Below, piece by piece: positions 21,737-32,887 of a stretch of DNA of 64,000 bases. Position 1 is the first letter of the stretch; each line of letters begins with the position of its first letter. Source of the stretch: Semisulcospira habei. Its lineage: Eukaryota; Mollusca; Gastropoda; Semisulcospiridae. The notes beneath the pieces are model-generated. The model had not been told where the DNA came from and ran no database searches. It saw only the letters and a program-made list of their open reading frames with translations. The position numbers and the translations under genes were made by a program. Location of the stretch: positions 207,957,539-208,021,538 of the forward strand of contig BTPG01000003.1 of assembly GCA_036245525.1 (NCBI GenBank), in the 5' to 3' direction.

Positions 21737-24700
21737 CTAATTTGAAGCCTTCTTTGGCAGAAGAGTCAGTATCGCTTCAAGAATTTCCCTAACCCCATTA
21801 GTCTGTAAACTAGGCTGAATCGAACGATTGTCGTCGATCTCCCCATCATCAGAACTGTCTGATGTGCCCTTGTTACAACTAACGTTTACTGCTGAGAGAG
21901 ATCTTTTCTCTCTTGTCTTTAGGCGCTTTCTTAACTCCATTAACGGAACGTCCTCCTCGGATGAAGAATTCTCACGCTCTTTTCGCACCCCCCTAGTCAG
22001 TCTGTCTCGTGCGTTCTCTTGCCCTACTGCATCGTCACTGTCGCTATCGGATGATTCTGGAGATACAACCTGTGTGGCTTTACGTAATGTTCTCCCCCTG
22101 GCTTTTGGAATAGGCCACTCACTAATTTTGGCTATCCGCAAGTGTTCAGCATGTGAACTGACCTCAGTGCCATCTAGTTGATGTCGTACCCTGAATGTGA
22201 CAGGCGACAATTGTTCCACCACTCTATAGTGCGACCTCCAATTACTGTCTAACTTATTGTGTCTACGGTGATTACGAAGGTACACTGGGTCACCGACCTT
22301 AATCTCGACAGGCTGTACACCTCTATTAGCATACTTAGCCCCCTTCTTCTGTGCTTTCTTAATTCGCCGATACACCTGGGTGAAGGCCTTGTGTTGCTGC
22401 TCAAGCGCTATCTTGTGAAAATCTTCACCAGCGTATTTTCTTCGGGGTCTAAGGATGTTATCTAACGGTAGCACTGGATCGCGACCGTACAGTAAAAAGA
22501 ACGGAGATTCCTGCGTAGTTTCCGAAACACAAACCCTATAAGCTGCTAGTACCTGGTTAATATGCACGTCCCAGGTCGAAAAATCGTCTTGTATCTTTTT
22601 GGACAGAATGTCGTTAAAAGTTCTATGGAAACGTTCGACCTTAGCATTGGACTGTGGATGATAAAGACTGGTCGTGACATGATCTATGTTCAGTTCTGCC
22701 AGCGTTTCTGCCATAACCCTATTCACATTCTCAGATCCATTGTCTGATACTATCTGCAATGGACAGCCATGTCTGGGTAGAATTTCTTCTACGAGCAGCT
22801 GTACCACTGACTGCGGCGTTTTATCTGGTACAGGGAACGCCTCTACCCAACCTGTCAGATGACAGATGAATGCTATGACATAGCGATTCCCGCTAAGGGA
22901 GCGGTCAAACGGACCTGCCAAGTCCAATGACAACTTAGCGAATGGGTATGGAGGAATGTCCATTTCCTGTACGGGGGCCCTTTTCTTTTGTAACACTCTA
23001 GACTGACAGATGACACACCCACTAACATATTCATACAGTTGTTTGTACATGTTAGGCCAGTAATACTTTCTACTGACTGTGTCATGCGTCTTGTCTATTC
23101 CTAAGTGACCATTTTCGTCATGGTACTGTCTGACTACGTACTCCACCAAGTGAGACGGAACATACAATCTGGCTACTGGTTCATCATCAGGATGAGACAA
23201 GAAATATAGAACATCCTCTATCAGCATGTATCTCCTATTGACTGTCATGGTTCCTCGTTCACTAATCAATAAGTCCTTTAAGCGCACTATTTCAGAATCC
23301 TTCTCCTGTTCCTCAATAATATCAAACCCTGGAAGATCAACTTTTTCCAGCTTCTCGTCACACCCTGCCCTTAATGTACAACTAGCAAACTGCTTGGGAG
23401 TGAATTGGTTGGAGTTTATGACTCCTATGACAAAAGCATTGTCATTGACCTCTCTGGTTACCTCTACTTCTTTCTCATGCTCTGGCATGTGAGTACCACT
23501 CGGCATTCTGGACAGTAAGTCTGCCAAAAGATTTTGAGGACCTGGGATATATTCAATAGTACAGTTATATCCTGAAATGCCAAGGGCCCACATCTGCACC
23601 TTCTTATTCTGCATTGGTGAATTAAGCAAATACTTAAGAGGCATGTGATCCGTGCGGATTACAAACTCCGCATTATGCAAGTAGTGATTTAGCTTTTGAA
23701 GCGCATAATGGATCGCAAAAGCCTCTTTCTCTATTGTCGACCATTTCCTCTGACTGGTACTAAGTTTATGGGATAGAAAGTAAATAGGTCTTTCTACCTT
23801 TGAGCCTGGGGAAATGTCTGAATCCTCATCGCATTTTTGCGCGAAACATGCCCCCACGCATGTGTCGCTGGCATCCGTGTAAAGGATGTACGGACGCCGT
23901 GTATCTGGATAGGCTAACACTGGTGCTACAGCTAACGTTTCCTTCATCAAATCAAACGCTTTCTGGCATTCCTCTGTCCAACTGAATCTCGCATACTTTC
24001 GTGTCAGTGCTATGATTGGTTCAGCCATCTGGGAGAAATTAGGAATCATTTTCCTGTAAAACCCAATCATACCAATGAACGAACGGCACTCTCTGACACA
24101 GGTCGGAGCCGCCATAGCCCTAATGACTTTTACCTTTTCCTCATCCGGTTTTATCCCCTGGCTACTAATGACAAACCCTAAGTATTTGGTTTCTTCCTCA
24201 AAGAACTGACACTTCTTGAGTTTCAGCTTCAGGTCATGCTGTCTCAATCGATCAAAGACTGTCTGAAGGTGACACAGATGGTCTTCTATTGTTTCTGAGA
24301 AGATCAAAATGTCATCGAGATAGGCACAGGTAAAGCTTTCTAAACCATCTAGCACGATATTCATAAGCATCATGAACAATCCCGGTGCTCCCACCAAACC
24401 AAAAGGCATTTTCGTGAATTCGAATAATCCCTTGTGGCATGCAAATGCTACTCTATCCCTACTCTCCTGATCCGCCATCTTGACCTGCCAGTATCCCGAC
24501 TTAAGGTCCAGACTGGTAAAATACTTGGCCTTTCCTAGCAGTGACAAAATGTCATCTATCAGCGGTAGTGGGTACGATGTTTTCTTTGTAACCTCATTCA
24601 GTTTTCTAAAGTCAACACATAAACGTTTCGACCCATCCTTCTTGGATACAATCACTAAACTAAAAGACCATGGGGACTGAGAACGTCTTATCACACCTGC

Positions 24701-25651
24701 CTGTAACATCTCTTCTAGAGCCTTGTCAACAATCTCTCTATCTTGAAGTGGGATTCTATACGGTTTTATCCTAATGGGAGGATGATCGCCGGTATCTAGT
24801 TTCATCGTGACAGTGTCAGTAGCCCCTAAATCAAGGTCGCTATTCGCGAACAAGTCTTGATTGTTCGTAATGAGCTCTGACACTACACCTTTCATATTCT
24901 CCGGCGCAGTGACTTCCGTCAAGTCGACTGCCGATACCTGCCGATCAGCCGACCCTATCTGTACTTCATGTACTTCTTGAACTGATGTTACCTTCCCTAC
25001 AACACAACCCCTTCTAACTCTATACGTCTTGTTTGTGTTGTTTACTATCAGTATGGGATACGTCTGGTGATTATTTTGCCTGACTACCGTGCTTGTCACT
25101 AACAGTCCCGGTTCTTGTGCTATAAATCCCTTGTCTGTTTCCGAAATCTCTAAGAGTGTCTCTCTTGCAAAATACGGAGCATTCTTCATCCGTACCTGGA
25201 GTACTTCTGCCGTCTGAGGTTTTATCACTTTCGTCTTAGTCACTCTGACCAAAGACGAAATGTGGATGTCCTGTTCATAGGGCACATAAACACTTCCGAC
25301 TCTGAGTTTCTTCAAGTCAAAATAAATCCTCACCCCGTTTTTGTCTAACCAGTCATTTCCCAAAATAAAATTCCTGTTGAGCCCTGATACCACGTAGAAC
25401 TTATGTTTAAACTTTTGCCCCGCTACCGTAAATTCTAATTCTGAACTCCCCAATACTTGTAAAGCTTCTCCACTAACTGACTGTAACGACACATCTCCCT
25501 TTCCTAACTTTGGCTTATGACTGAGTTTATCGTAAGCCCCCTTGCTAATCAAAGACACCTCTGCTCCCGTATCGATCAAGCTACGAAATCTTTGCTTCCC
25601 AATTTTGAACACTATGCACTTAGGACTACCCGCTACATTAATGCTAAACAA
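21737..25651 (-). CDS. pol: Gypsy-1 Pol polyprotein (protease, RT, RNase H, integrase)
   Basis: A 1304-residue open frame without breaks. In order: aspartic protease IDTGA (Asp27); RT from about 295 to 500 with FRKLNE, SLDLKSGYWQV and catalytic YLDD (444-447); RNase H with YTDAS (Asp593) and TDHMPLKYL; integrase zinc motif H844, H849, C879, C882; core D910, D970, E1006 with exact D-35-E spacing; then a C-terminal GPY/F-like region and an acidic, Ser-rich tail. The first codon listed is TTG. The frame is in fact open from about 25762, overlapping the end of gag in the -1 frame, so Pol is probably made as Gag-Pol by -1 frameshifting near the gag stop (ggaaaactag). All catalytic residues are present, so this copy may be active. 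Confidence 0.95.
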   Translation of the reverse strand: MFSINVAGSPKCIVFKIGKQRFRSLIDTGAEVSLISKGAYDKLSHKPKLGKGDVSLQSVSGEALQVLGSSELEFTVAGQKFKHKFYVVSGLNRNFILGNDWLDKNGVRIYFDLKKLRVGSVYVPYEQDIHISSLVRVTKTKVIKPQTAEVLQVRMKNAPYFARETLLEISETDKGFIAQEPGLLVTSTVVRQNNHQTYPILIVNNTNKTYRVRRGCVVGKVTSVQEVHEVQIGSADRQVSAVDLTEVTAPENMKGVVSELITNNQDLFANSDLDLGATDTVTMKLDTGDHPPIRIKPYRIPLQDREIVDKALEEMLQAGVIRRSQSPWSFSLVIVSKKDGSKRLCVDFRKLNEVTKKTSYPLPLIDDILSLLGKAKYFTSLDLKSGYWQVKMADQESRDRVAFACHKGLFEFTKMPFGLVGAPGLFMMLMNIVLDGLESFTCAYLDDILIFSETIEDHLCHLQTVFDRLRQHDLKLKLKKCQFFEEETKYLGFVISSQGIKPDEEKVKVIRAMAAPTCVRECRSFIGMIGFYRKMIPNFSQMAEPIIALTRKYARFSWTEECQKAFDLMKETLAVAPVLAYPDTRRPYILYTDASDTCVGACFAQKCDEDSDISPGSKVERPIYFLSHKLSTSQRKWSTIEKEAFAIHYALQKLNHYLHNAEFVIRTDHMPLKYLLNSPMQNKKVQMWALGISGYNCTIEYIPGPQNLLADLLSRMPSGTHMPEHEKEVEVTREVNDNAFVIGVINSNQFTPKQFASCTLRAGCDEKLEKVDLPGFDIIEEQEKDSEIVRLKDLLISERGTMTVNRRYMLIEDVLYFLSHPDDEPVARLYVPSHLVEYVVRQYHDENGHLGIDKTHDTVSRKYYWPNMYKQLYEYVSGCVICQSRVLQKKRAPVQEMDIPPYPFAKLSLDLAGPFDRSLSGNRYVIAFICHLTGWVEAFPVPDKTPQSVVQLLVEEILPRHGCPLQIVSDNGSENVNRVMAETLAELNIDHVTTSLYHPQSNAKVERFHRTFNDILSKKIQDDFSTWDVHINQVLAAYRVCVSETTQESPFFLLYGRDPVLPLDNILRPRRKYAGEDFHKIALEQQHKAFTQVYRRIKKAQKKGAKYANRGVQPVEIKVGDPVYLRNHRRHNKLDSNWRSHYRVVEQLSPVTFRVRHQLDGTEVSSHAEHLRIAKISEWPIPKARGRTLRKATQVVSPESSDSDSDDAVGQENARDRLTRGVRKERENSSSEEDVPLMELRKRLKTREKRSLSAVNVSCNKGTSDSSDDGEIDDNRSIQPSLQTNGVREILEAILTLLPKKASN

Positions 25652-25707
25652 CTGACTCTTTCTACTTTTCCGGTCCTGCGTAACGGCTTCGTGTGCCGCA
25701 GAACCTG

Positions 25708-26577
25708 CTAGTTTTCCTGCCTCGGCGGAAACCTTCTTTGACCTTGTGGCCGCCTGTTTCTGGCCTTTCTACATTCCCGCTGAATGTGACCTCGTTCCCC
25801 ACACTTCCAGCATTGAATCGGGGGACGCATTGTTTGCTGACCAACCGTCCCTATCACTCGGCAATTTCGTGCCTGGTGCCCTACTCTCCCGCATTTAAAA
25901 CAATTACGGTGACGAGCATGGTCTACTTCCATAGCCTCTTCTCCACCCCTAGCTGTCGCTCTCGGCTGACTAACTGGCCGATTGTTTATCGTGCGTAGCT
26001 CAAACCTATGGCGAAGGTTTTCCTCCTGCATGGCCACCTGCACGGCCCTATCTAACGTATTTGAGTTGTCCCTCAAGACTTTCATCTTAAGGAAGTCGTG
26101 CGCCAATCCGTCAACAAAGAAATTTATTAGTTGCCGTTGTACCACAGCAGCGCCCATCTGACTCGGGAAGGCTTCGCCGGCCAGAGTCATTAGTCGCTCT
26201 GCGTACAGAGGCACACTTTCCCTTGGGTTTTGTTTCACCCGCTGTAGCAACGCAAAAGCATGATTTTCATCGGCGATTTCGCCGAACCTTACGGTTAGCT
26301 GCCTTTTCAGTTCATCCCAATCCCCTGCCGCTTCCGTTTGTAAGAATCGATGGATAAAATCACTCACCACCCCCGAGCTTGCTTGATAAGCAATGACGGG
26401 GCGCCTGTTGAGGGCTTTTATTAGCACTGCATATTTGTCAATTTCTTTTATCCACTCCCTAAATTTGGTAGGCTTTCCGTCAAACGTTCCTACCATCTGC
26501 CCTATACTCTGGGCGTTGATCGCCTGACTCATTTCCTCTACTTTTTCGCCTAAAATCCTAAACACGTCCTCTGCCAT
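25708..26577 (-). CDS. gag: Gypsy-1 Gag with two zinc knuckles
   Basis: A 289-residue protein starting MAEDVFRILG. An in-frame upstream stretch reaches 26610 but lacks a better start. It is the structural protein that packages the element RNA. The N-terminal two thirds show the retrotransposon gag fold, with a W-x-E region and QRQLINFFVDGL. The C-terminus has two CCHC knuckles, CFKCGRVGHQARNC and CWKCGERGHIQREC. The last residues are basic (NRRPQGQRRF). It ends in TAG at 25708 and overlaps the pol frame by about 50 nt. Confidence 0.95.
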   Translation of the reverse strand: MAEDVFRILGEKVEEMSQAINAQSIGQMVGTFDGKPTKFREWIKEIDKYAVLIKALNRRPVIAYQASSGVVSDFIHRFLQTEAAGDWDELKRQLTVRFGEIADENHAFALLQRVKQNPRESVPLYAERLMTLAGEAFPSQMGAAVVQRQLINFFVDGLAHDFLKMKVLRDNSNTLDRAVQVAMQEENLRHRFELRTINNRPVSQPRATARGGEEAMEVDHARHRNCFKCGRVGHQARNCRVIGTVGQQTMRPPIQCWKCGERGHIQRECRKARNRRPQGQRRFPPRQEN

Positions 26578-26724
26578 TTTTGTTTCTTTGTAAATGTAAC
26601 AACAACACAACTCTAGCTAACTGGTCTGGCTCCTATATAAGACTCAACAAGGGTTAAACGAAAAAAGTCACTTACCCCGTGATCCTTTCGGCTGTTGGTC
26701 TTGAATGAGTCGCAGACGTCCCGT

Positions 26725-26936
26725 GGGCTCGAACTCTGTTTGGTCCTTGACGTGGGCTCGAACTCTGCTTTCCTTGAAGTGGGCTCGAACTCTGCTTTTC
26801 TTGAAGTGGGCTCGGACTCTGCTTTTCCTTGACGTGGGCTCGAACTCTGCTTCTCCTTGACGTGGGCTCGAACTCTGCTTTTCTTGAAGTGGGCTCGAAC
26901 TCTGCTTTTCTTGAAGTGGGCTCGAACTCTTCTCTT
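26725..26936 (-). repeat. 28-bp minisatellite in the Gypsy-1 leader
   Basis: About eight copies of a 27-28 bp unit, gtgggctcgaactctgctt then ttcttgaa on the plus strand, lie between the 5' LTR and gag. Because the unit varies between 27 and 28 bp, the open frames across it (Arg-Val-Arg-Ala-His or Glu-Phe-Glu-Pro-Thr repeats) change frame and have no clear start codon. I do not call a gene here. Confidence 0.9.
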
Positions 26937-27108
26937 CTCTTCGGGTTGTTGGCTTGCACTCTTCTCTTCTCTTTCTGGTCTGCTCTTCCCCCCTTGCGTC
27001 GTTGGCTGTCGATTTGGTGCTGATAATCTAGTTTTTCTGTTTCTTCGTTCCTCTGTTTCTTCCCGTTCCGAGATCCTGGTCACGGCACCAAATAAGAAGA
27101 TATGGTAG

Positions 27109-28268
27109 TGTTACACTACCGCAGCCACACGCAAGGTGTTGTAGATGGAAGACGCAGCCAGACAAGAGTGTTTCCAGAAGAGTCTTTTATTTCTTGGTCA
27201 TCGTGGGTCTAATAGGTTGGGCACAACCAACGTACTAGCATGGCATACTAAAATGGCGAAAATACCGGCGCTCGGTCTCTCGCTTCTTAGCTCCCTCTAT
27301 CTATCTCGTTCCCTTCGTTGTGAGCTGTCTCGTTCTGGTCATTATGCGAGCTCTCTCTCTCTATCTCGTTCCCTTCGTTGTGAGCTCTCTCGTTCTGGTC
27401 ATTGTGCGAGCTCTCTCTCTATCTCGTTTTCTTCGTTGTCAGCTCTCCCGTTCTGGTGTTTACCCCCAATATATATACCCGTTCTGGCCGAGGGCATCGC
27501 CCCTTTGTCTCAACCAGTCAAAGGGGCTATTACTGTCACCCATATTATTCCACATCTATCATGGTGGCCAGCGTCCCCTGACCCTATCTGTCAAAGGAGC
27601 TATTACTGTCGCCCATAATCTATCCCCCATCTGCTCTGGTGGATAGCGCCCTCTGATCCTAGCTGACCAGGGACCCATTACTGTCTCTCATAATTATTCC
27701 ACATCTATTATGCTGGTCAGCGTCCTCTGATCCTAGCTATCAAAGGAACTCATTACTGTCTCTCCTAATTATTCCACATCTATTATGGTGGCCAGCGTCC
27801 TCTGATCCTAGCTATCAAAGGAACCCATTACTGTCTCTCATAATTATTCCACATCTATTATGGTGGCCAGCGTCCTCTGATCTTAGCTGACCAGGGACCC
27901 ATTACTGTCTCTCCTAATTATTCCACATCTATTATGGTGGCCAGCGTCCTCTGATCTTAGCTGACCAGGGACCCATTACTGTCTCTCCTAATTATTCCAC
28001 ATCTATTATGGTGGCCAGCGTCCTCTGATCTTAGCTGACCAGTAACCTATTACTGACTCTCATAATTATTCTTTGTCAGCAGGAGTCTGTGTTCCTCACT
28101 ACTAACGAGGGCTCATTATTTATTCATTAGTCCCAGCTTAGTAGGGCCGGCCACTTGTCAACTCCACGTGAGCCCGTGGTACTAATCAAACCCTCGTTAT
28201 TTTCATATCAAGGGAAATTATAAAATTACCCGACCGTGATATTGGTCGTATACACTTATAGTGTAACA
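27109..28268 (-). repeat. Gypsy-1 5' LTR (1160 bp)
   Basis: Near-identical to 19079-20236, with one extra ct dinucleotide and about five substitutions. It should hold the promoter for the minus-strand transcript, but I could not identify a convincing TATA box. Confidence 0.95.
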
Positions 28269-29124
28269 ACTATAACACAACCACAATCGTAACACTTAGT
28301 ATCTATGTAACACACAATATAATATTTTTTAACTTTCTGCTTGGCTGAGACTGAGTAGTTACACAAATAACAAAAAATACGCAAAACAACCCCAAAAAAA
28401 CAAACAAACAACAACACCCGAATACTTTCACAGTTGCTACCTGGGGGCGGTTGTCGCCATAAGAACATCGCCGGCTATTAGACAGTCGCTCCGGCATAAA
28501 CAGTCACCACCTTAATTATACTGAACTTAACTAGTATATAACTTCATAGTCTTTATTAAAGCAATAGTAGTACAACTACATCATTAACGTGAAAGCAGTC
28601 CAAAATGGTTTCTAAAGAGTACACACGCTGTTGTTAGAAACACAATTACTGCGTCTGGGAGGTGTCTGTCATCACATCTTTCGGCTGGAATGTTGGGCCT
28701 GAAGCTTGCTGGTACTCGCTTCGTTGAGTGCACTAGCGCAGTCAGTGATGTTGAGCATGGCGTGGGAAGAGCCAATCCTGAGATAATGAAAGGGGAGGCT
28801 TGCACGTTGGCTGTATGCCAGAGGCAAACGCGCGCTGTTCTTCTGATATCCGCATGTTACAACAAGAATCAGCGTGTATCAGCTCCCAGCATCGACAGCG
28901 GAGAAAAAAATAAAATCAAATTAACAGTCACAGCAAATCAAATTGCCAAAAGTCATCAAAAAGAAATGCCGGTCGTGATGCAGCATTGCAGGGCCTGACA
29001 TCGTATATCAAACGAAGGTACAATGTCTGCTAGAATATGGCTGCCGGTGACGACCATTTCTGCCGTAGCGGGCGGCCAGGAAGTGTTGCAGGGCTGCCAT
29101 CTTGTCTAGTCAATAGCTAGCCTA
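28269..29124. other. Interval without a recognisable gene
   Basis: Open frames at 28690-28998 (plus) and 28584-28805 (minus) lack any motif I know and have no clear coding bias. No repeat structure was found. Confidence 0.35.
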
Positions 29125-29526
29125 CCATACATTCTAAACCCAAACAGCTAACACAACATCCATCCTACACCAAAACAGCTAACATAACATACATCCTAAA
29201 CACAAATAAATAAAATAACATACATCCTAAACCCAAATAGTTAACATAACATACAGCCTAAACCAAAATAACTAACATAACATTCATACTAAACACAAAT
29301 AGCTAACATAACATACAGCCTAAACCCAAATAGCTAACGTAACATGTAAACACAAATAGCTAACATAACATGCACCCTAAACCCAATTAGCTAACATAAG
29401 ATAAGATAGGATAAGATAGTTTATTGCCATATATTTCCATGCAAAAAAAAAAAACAAACAAAAAAAAACCCCAACCAAAACAACAATAAAAACATTGGAA
29501 TTTGTCTTAATGTCAGTTAGAAAGAC

Positions 29527-29599
<73 letters not shown>

Positions 29600-29663
29600 A
29601 ACATACAGCCTAAACCCAAGTAAATAACATAACATACAGCTTAAACCCTAATAGCTAACATAA
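29125..29663. repeat. 31-bp minisatellite block 2 with an embedded (CA)n module
   Basis: Degenerate copies of the aaacccaaatagctaacataacatacagcc-type unit span 29125-29400 and 29595-29663. Between them (29391-29600) sits a module: a taagataggataagata start, an A-rich run, ggaatttgtcttaatgtcag, and a (CA)n array (about 29535-29597). The same module recurs at 36146-36211 plus 37021-37142. Confidence 0.85.
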
Positions 29664-30027
29664 CATTCACCCAAGGAGTACTAAAGACAGGAGATGGGCT
29701 TCTGATGTCCAGCCTGTGCTAGCGAAGGCCATTGCATGCCTCTGCCTTAAGTGTTATTTACAGACTATTAAGCCGCTAACTCTTTAGTGGCAAGGTTTAT
29801 TTAAGATTTAAAAGTACTAAACTATGTCATACAAGATTTTTTGGGACCAAAACCTTATGTAATGGGTCATGATAAGGCATATTTGATACTGTTAATTAGA
29901 AGAGACTTTGTTGAAAGTAAACCTGCCATGTTAATATTTGAAGTTAAAATGAGCATTCTGTTTTCTTATAAATCCTCTGAATTGACATTATAGTAATTAA
30001 TCCATAGAAAAATTATTGACTCACCAC

Positions 30028-32887
30028 CTACTCCGACATACGCGCCTTCTTGACTGATGTCTGCAGGAGCACTCCATTCCTTTGCTGGTCCTTCTCCAGG
30101 TTGTGCAGTCCATGCAAGAGAACATTTGACAGAGATCTGAGCAGTTTCTGACACTGTGACACACTGTCCAAGTTGTAGTATGATCCCATGGTTGACAGTA
30201 TCATACATAGCCTCCGGCAACAGCATGCACGGTGGTGGGCGTTTTTCACAAAACACAGCCCAACCTCAACCAGCTGGTATGTACACTCATGAGGAACTGT
30301 GAGAGAGCCTCGTGACACCTCCTGGATTAAGTTCTTTACATCACTATTCACCAGGGGTTCCTCATCACTGAAACTGAGGTCTTCTGAACACTTTCCCTCC
30401 AGCTATCCAGCAACATAGGCACAGCAGCTTTTCTCGTTGTTGGTGAGCGTGACATCGGAGATGCTGTTTTCAATTGAAACTGCACCATCAACAATTAGTG
30501 GCCCGATGCAATCATGAACTTTCGGCTGGTCATCCATCTCGACAGATTTGAGGAAGGTGGCTGCATGTCTAGCTAGGCGTTTCTTTGCAGCACCTGACAC
30601 ATCTCCAACGGTCATGAACGCGTTGCCTCCTGTTGACTGTCTGTACACGCCAAATTCCCCTTCAATCCGGTCACTTTGGATTTCCCGCAGCAACACATAC
30701 GAAAATCCAGCTGTATCCAGGAGATGCCTACACAAAGCAGCTAGACCTCGCATTGTTTGGACCAACGCCTTCTTTGTGTCGTGGGTCAAGCATTCAACAC
30801 GAGAAGCTCCATGGCCAGAATTTGCAGCTTCAAACTGTTCAGCATATGTGTCCAGGGTTGTAGATGATGACACTTGCACTGCCCGGTAGGGATCCTTGAG
30901 TCGGGCGTCTTGGCCTTTGGATGACACGTTTACATGATTCCACCAATTCAGCACACTTTGAATGAAATCTGCTGTATCTTGGGACCCTTGGATTCTCAGT
31001 GCTGCAACCACTTTCTCATTGAATACTTTTAGAACGTGTTTGACATTCTGTAGCTGCAGCTTTGAAGGTTGAACTGAATCTTGTGTGAGTGGTGTCGTCT
31101 TCAAGATGCTGTTTTTCTCTGATTCATACAGCTTCTTCACATCTTGAAAAGATCCAGTGGGTTGTTCATCACCGAAGGTCAATCTCTGGCATTTTTCTGA
31201 AATAAACAATATGCACACAACATTTAATATAATGATGACTTCATTTTGTTCTTAGAAATTATTCATTTGGTCTTTTCTCCAATATTTAGATTCCATTTAT
31301 ATTAAATAGATCTTTTGTTTCTGTATATGTTCAATGAATAGTAATATTAATAATTAATAAATTATACAGCCACATCACACATGTATACAAAAACACAATT
31401 TAAATGAAATATTACATTTATAAAATCAATCTCTAAAATTGAAATGTTTCATCAAACATGCCAGTTATATAAGGATTCTTAGGCAAAAAAAAAAAAAACA
31501 ATAAAAAAAAATAATTAAAAAAATTTCTTACCTGATATCCAATTGTTTCTGATGCACTTCAGAAGATGCACAGTATCAAACAGTAGGTACCATTTGCGGG
31601 TTTGATCGAGAGGATGGATTGCAGTGGCCGGACATTTTGAGTCTGTAGGTCGATCAAACAGTCTGCAGTATTGCTGATTGATCTTGTGATTGTCTGTGAT
31701 TGACCCAACCACATTCCCACCTGCTTCTTCAACAATAGCAGCCGCTTGTCTCACTTTTTGGAACTGGAAAGCAGCAGTCAGCTTGGTGTGACTGAGACCA
31801 TGACACTGGGCCCTCTGTGGATGCACTTCATCATTATGCAGAGCATAGATGTTGCCTTTGAATCAGGTTCGTTTGCAGCCATTCCACTTAAAACACCGCC
31901 AGAGAAGGCAAGTGTAGAGCGAATCTTGACTTCATCAACAAGCAAAAGTGCATTCTTTTGCTGCGGTTTGTTGATCTTCTGGAATGTCTTCAGTAGCACT
32001 CCATCTAGGTTCACAGAAGAAATCACTGCTTGCACCTTCCTTTTGTTGGGCATCATCAGGTATTCTCTCAGAAATTCAAACGAGCAATTAGGAAAAGATT
32101 CTACAGCAAAGCAGTAATCTTGGGTGGAATAACGTTTTTCACACAGAAGTTTCAGCTGATGCGTGATGAACTCCAATTTATTTTGCTGCTTGCTGTCTTG
32201 GAATTCCAGTTGTTCGAGAACTGCTGCCATTTCAAGAATCTTGTCAACAGTAGGAATGACGTAATTCCTGACCGTGTGAACTGCTTCGTGGAACTGGACG
32301 TAAGAAGATAATCCATTGTCTGGATGCAAAATTTTTCCAAGAGGTACTCTGATTTCTTTCTTGTATGCAGTGAGAATGAGAGGTGAGCAAAGTGTTGCCT
32401 TATTCTCAACTATGATCGTCGACTCACATTCTGTGAAATCCTTTGACATGAAGAGGCAAACAAACCTGTCATCAGTTCTTGAAATAACAATGTTGTCATA
32501 CTTCTTCAGTTCTTTTTCAGGCACAAAGTCAGAAAATGATGTTATTTTGTCCTTTTTTAGGAAGTGCTGCAATTGCTTATCTTCTTGTTTTGATGGACGA
32601 GGAGGAGGTTTTGGGGTTGGCAAACATGAAATAGGCACATCAAAAATACTCGGAGGCTGTGTTGGTCTTGTAGATCCACCTGGTATTTTCACCATTGGTG
32701 TGTCGGAAGGCCAATGTCTTTCACATATGTAAAACTTGGCTGCGTCAACAACAAAGTGTTCTCGTGGGGGTAGAACAGCTATCAATTTCTGTCTGTCTAC
32801 TTCGTCTTTGGGCAATTTAAACACCCTACACTTGTTTGATTCATTGTAATTTCCAGTACACTTTGCAACACCACATTTGTTAGGCAT
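30028..32887 (-). pseudogene. P-element-type THAP transposase, frameshifted
   Basis: The N-terminus MPNKCGVAKCTGNY plus CERHWP is a THAP zinc domain (C-x4-C ... C-x2-H) that binds the element ends. A middle region with LLVDEVKIR and SDNHKINQQYC-type segments belongs to the RNase H-like catalytic fold, and the C-terminal region contains EGEFGVYRQSTGGN. An intron of 335 bp (31197-31531) has a clean donor (cag|gtaagaaa) and acceptor (tttatttcag), and joins the exons in frame. Damage: a frameshift near 31790, where a VSVTPS stop overlaps the true continuation, and an in-frame TAG at 30403-30405 followed by a further 124 open codons to 30028. Start at 32887 is chosen because THAP domains begin at or near their Met. 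Confidence 0.88.
31197..31531 (-). other. Intron in the P-element transposase gene
   Basis: The donor gtaagaaatt and the acceptor with polypyrimidine stretch tgtttatttcag both fit consensus. Removing the interval joins two reading frames that each encode conserved transposase sequence. It is AT-rich and contains no other feature. Confidence 0.8.

Larger units (their letters stand above)
19079..28268 (-). mobile_element. Gypsy-1: full-length Ty3/Gypsy retrotransposon
   Basis: A 9190-bp element in minus orientation: 5' LTR (27109-28268), leader with a minisatellite, gag, pol and a decayed env-like region, then the 3' LTR (19079-20236). LTRs begin TGTTACACTA and end TAGTGTAACA. By eye they differ by about five substitutions and one 2-bp indel over 1158-1160 bp, which implies a recent insertion. 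A purine-rich tract (minus strand, ending gggaggagt, 20237-20255) abuts the 3' LTR. A primer-site candidate tggtgccgtgacc lies about 18 bp inside the 5' LTR (27073-27090). The outer flanks gatac and actat do not match, so no target duplication is visible. Confidence 0.95.

Noticed and set aside
26613..27083. Leader protein of 156 residues upstream of Gypsy-1 gag
   Set aside because: The frame begins with GTG in the primer-site region and most of it translates a minisatellite whose unit is not always a multiple of three. No conserved content.
28584..28998. Possible small genes on both strands
   Set aside because: About 73 and 102 codons with no motif, no homology I recognise and opposite-strand overlap. 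Most likely chance open frames.
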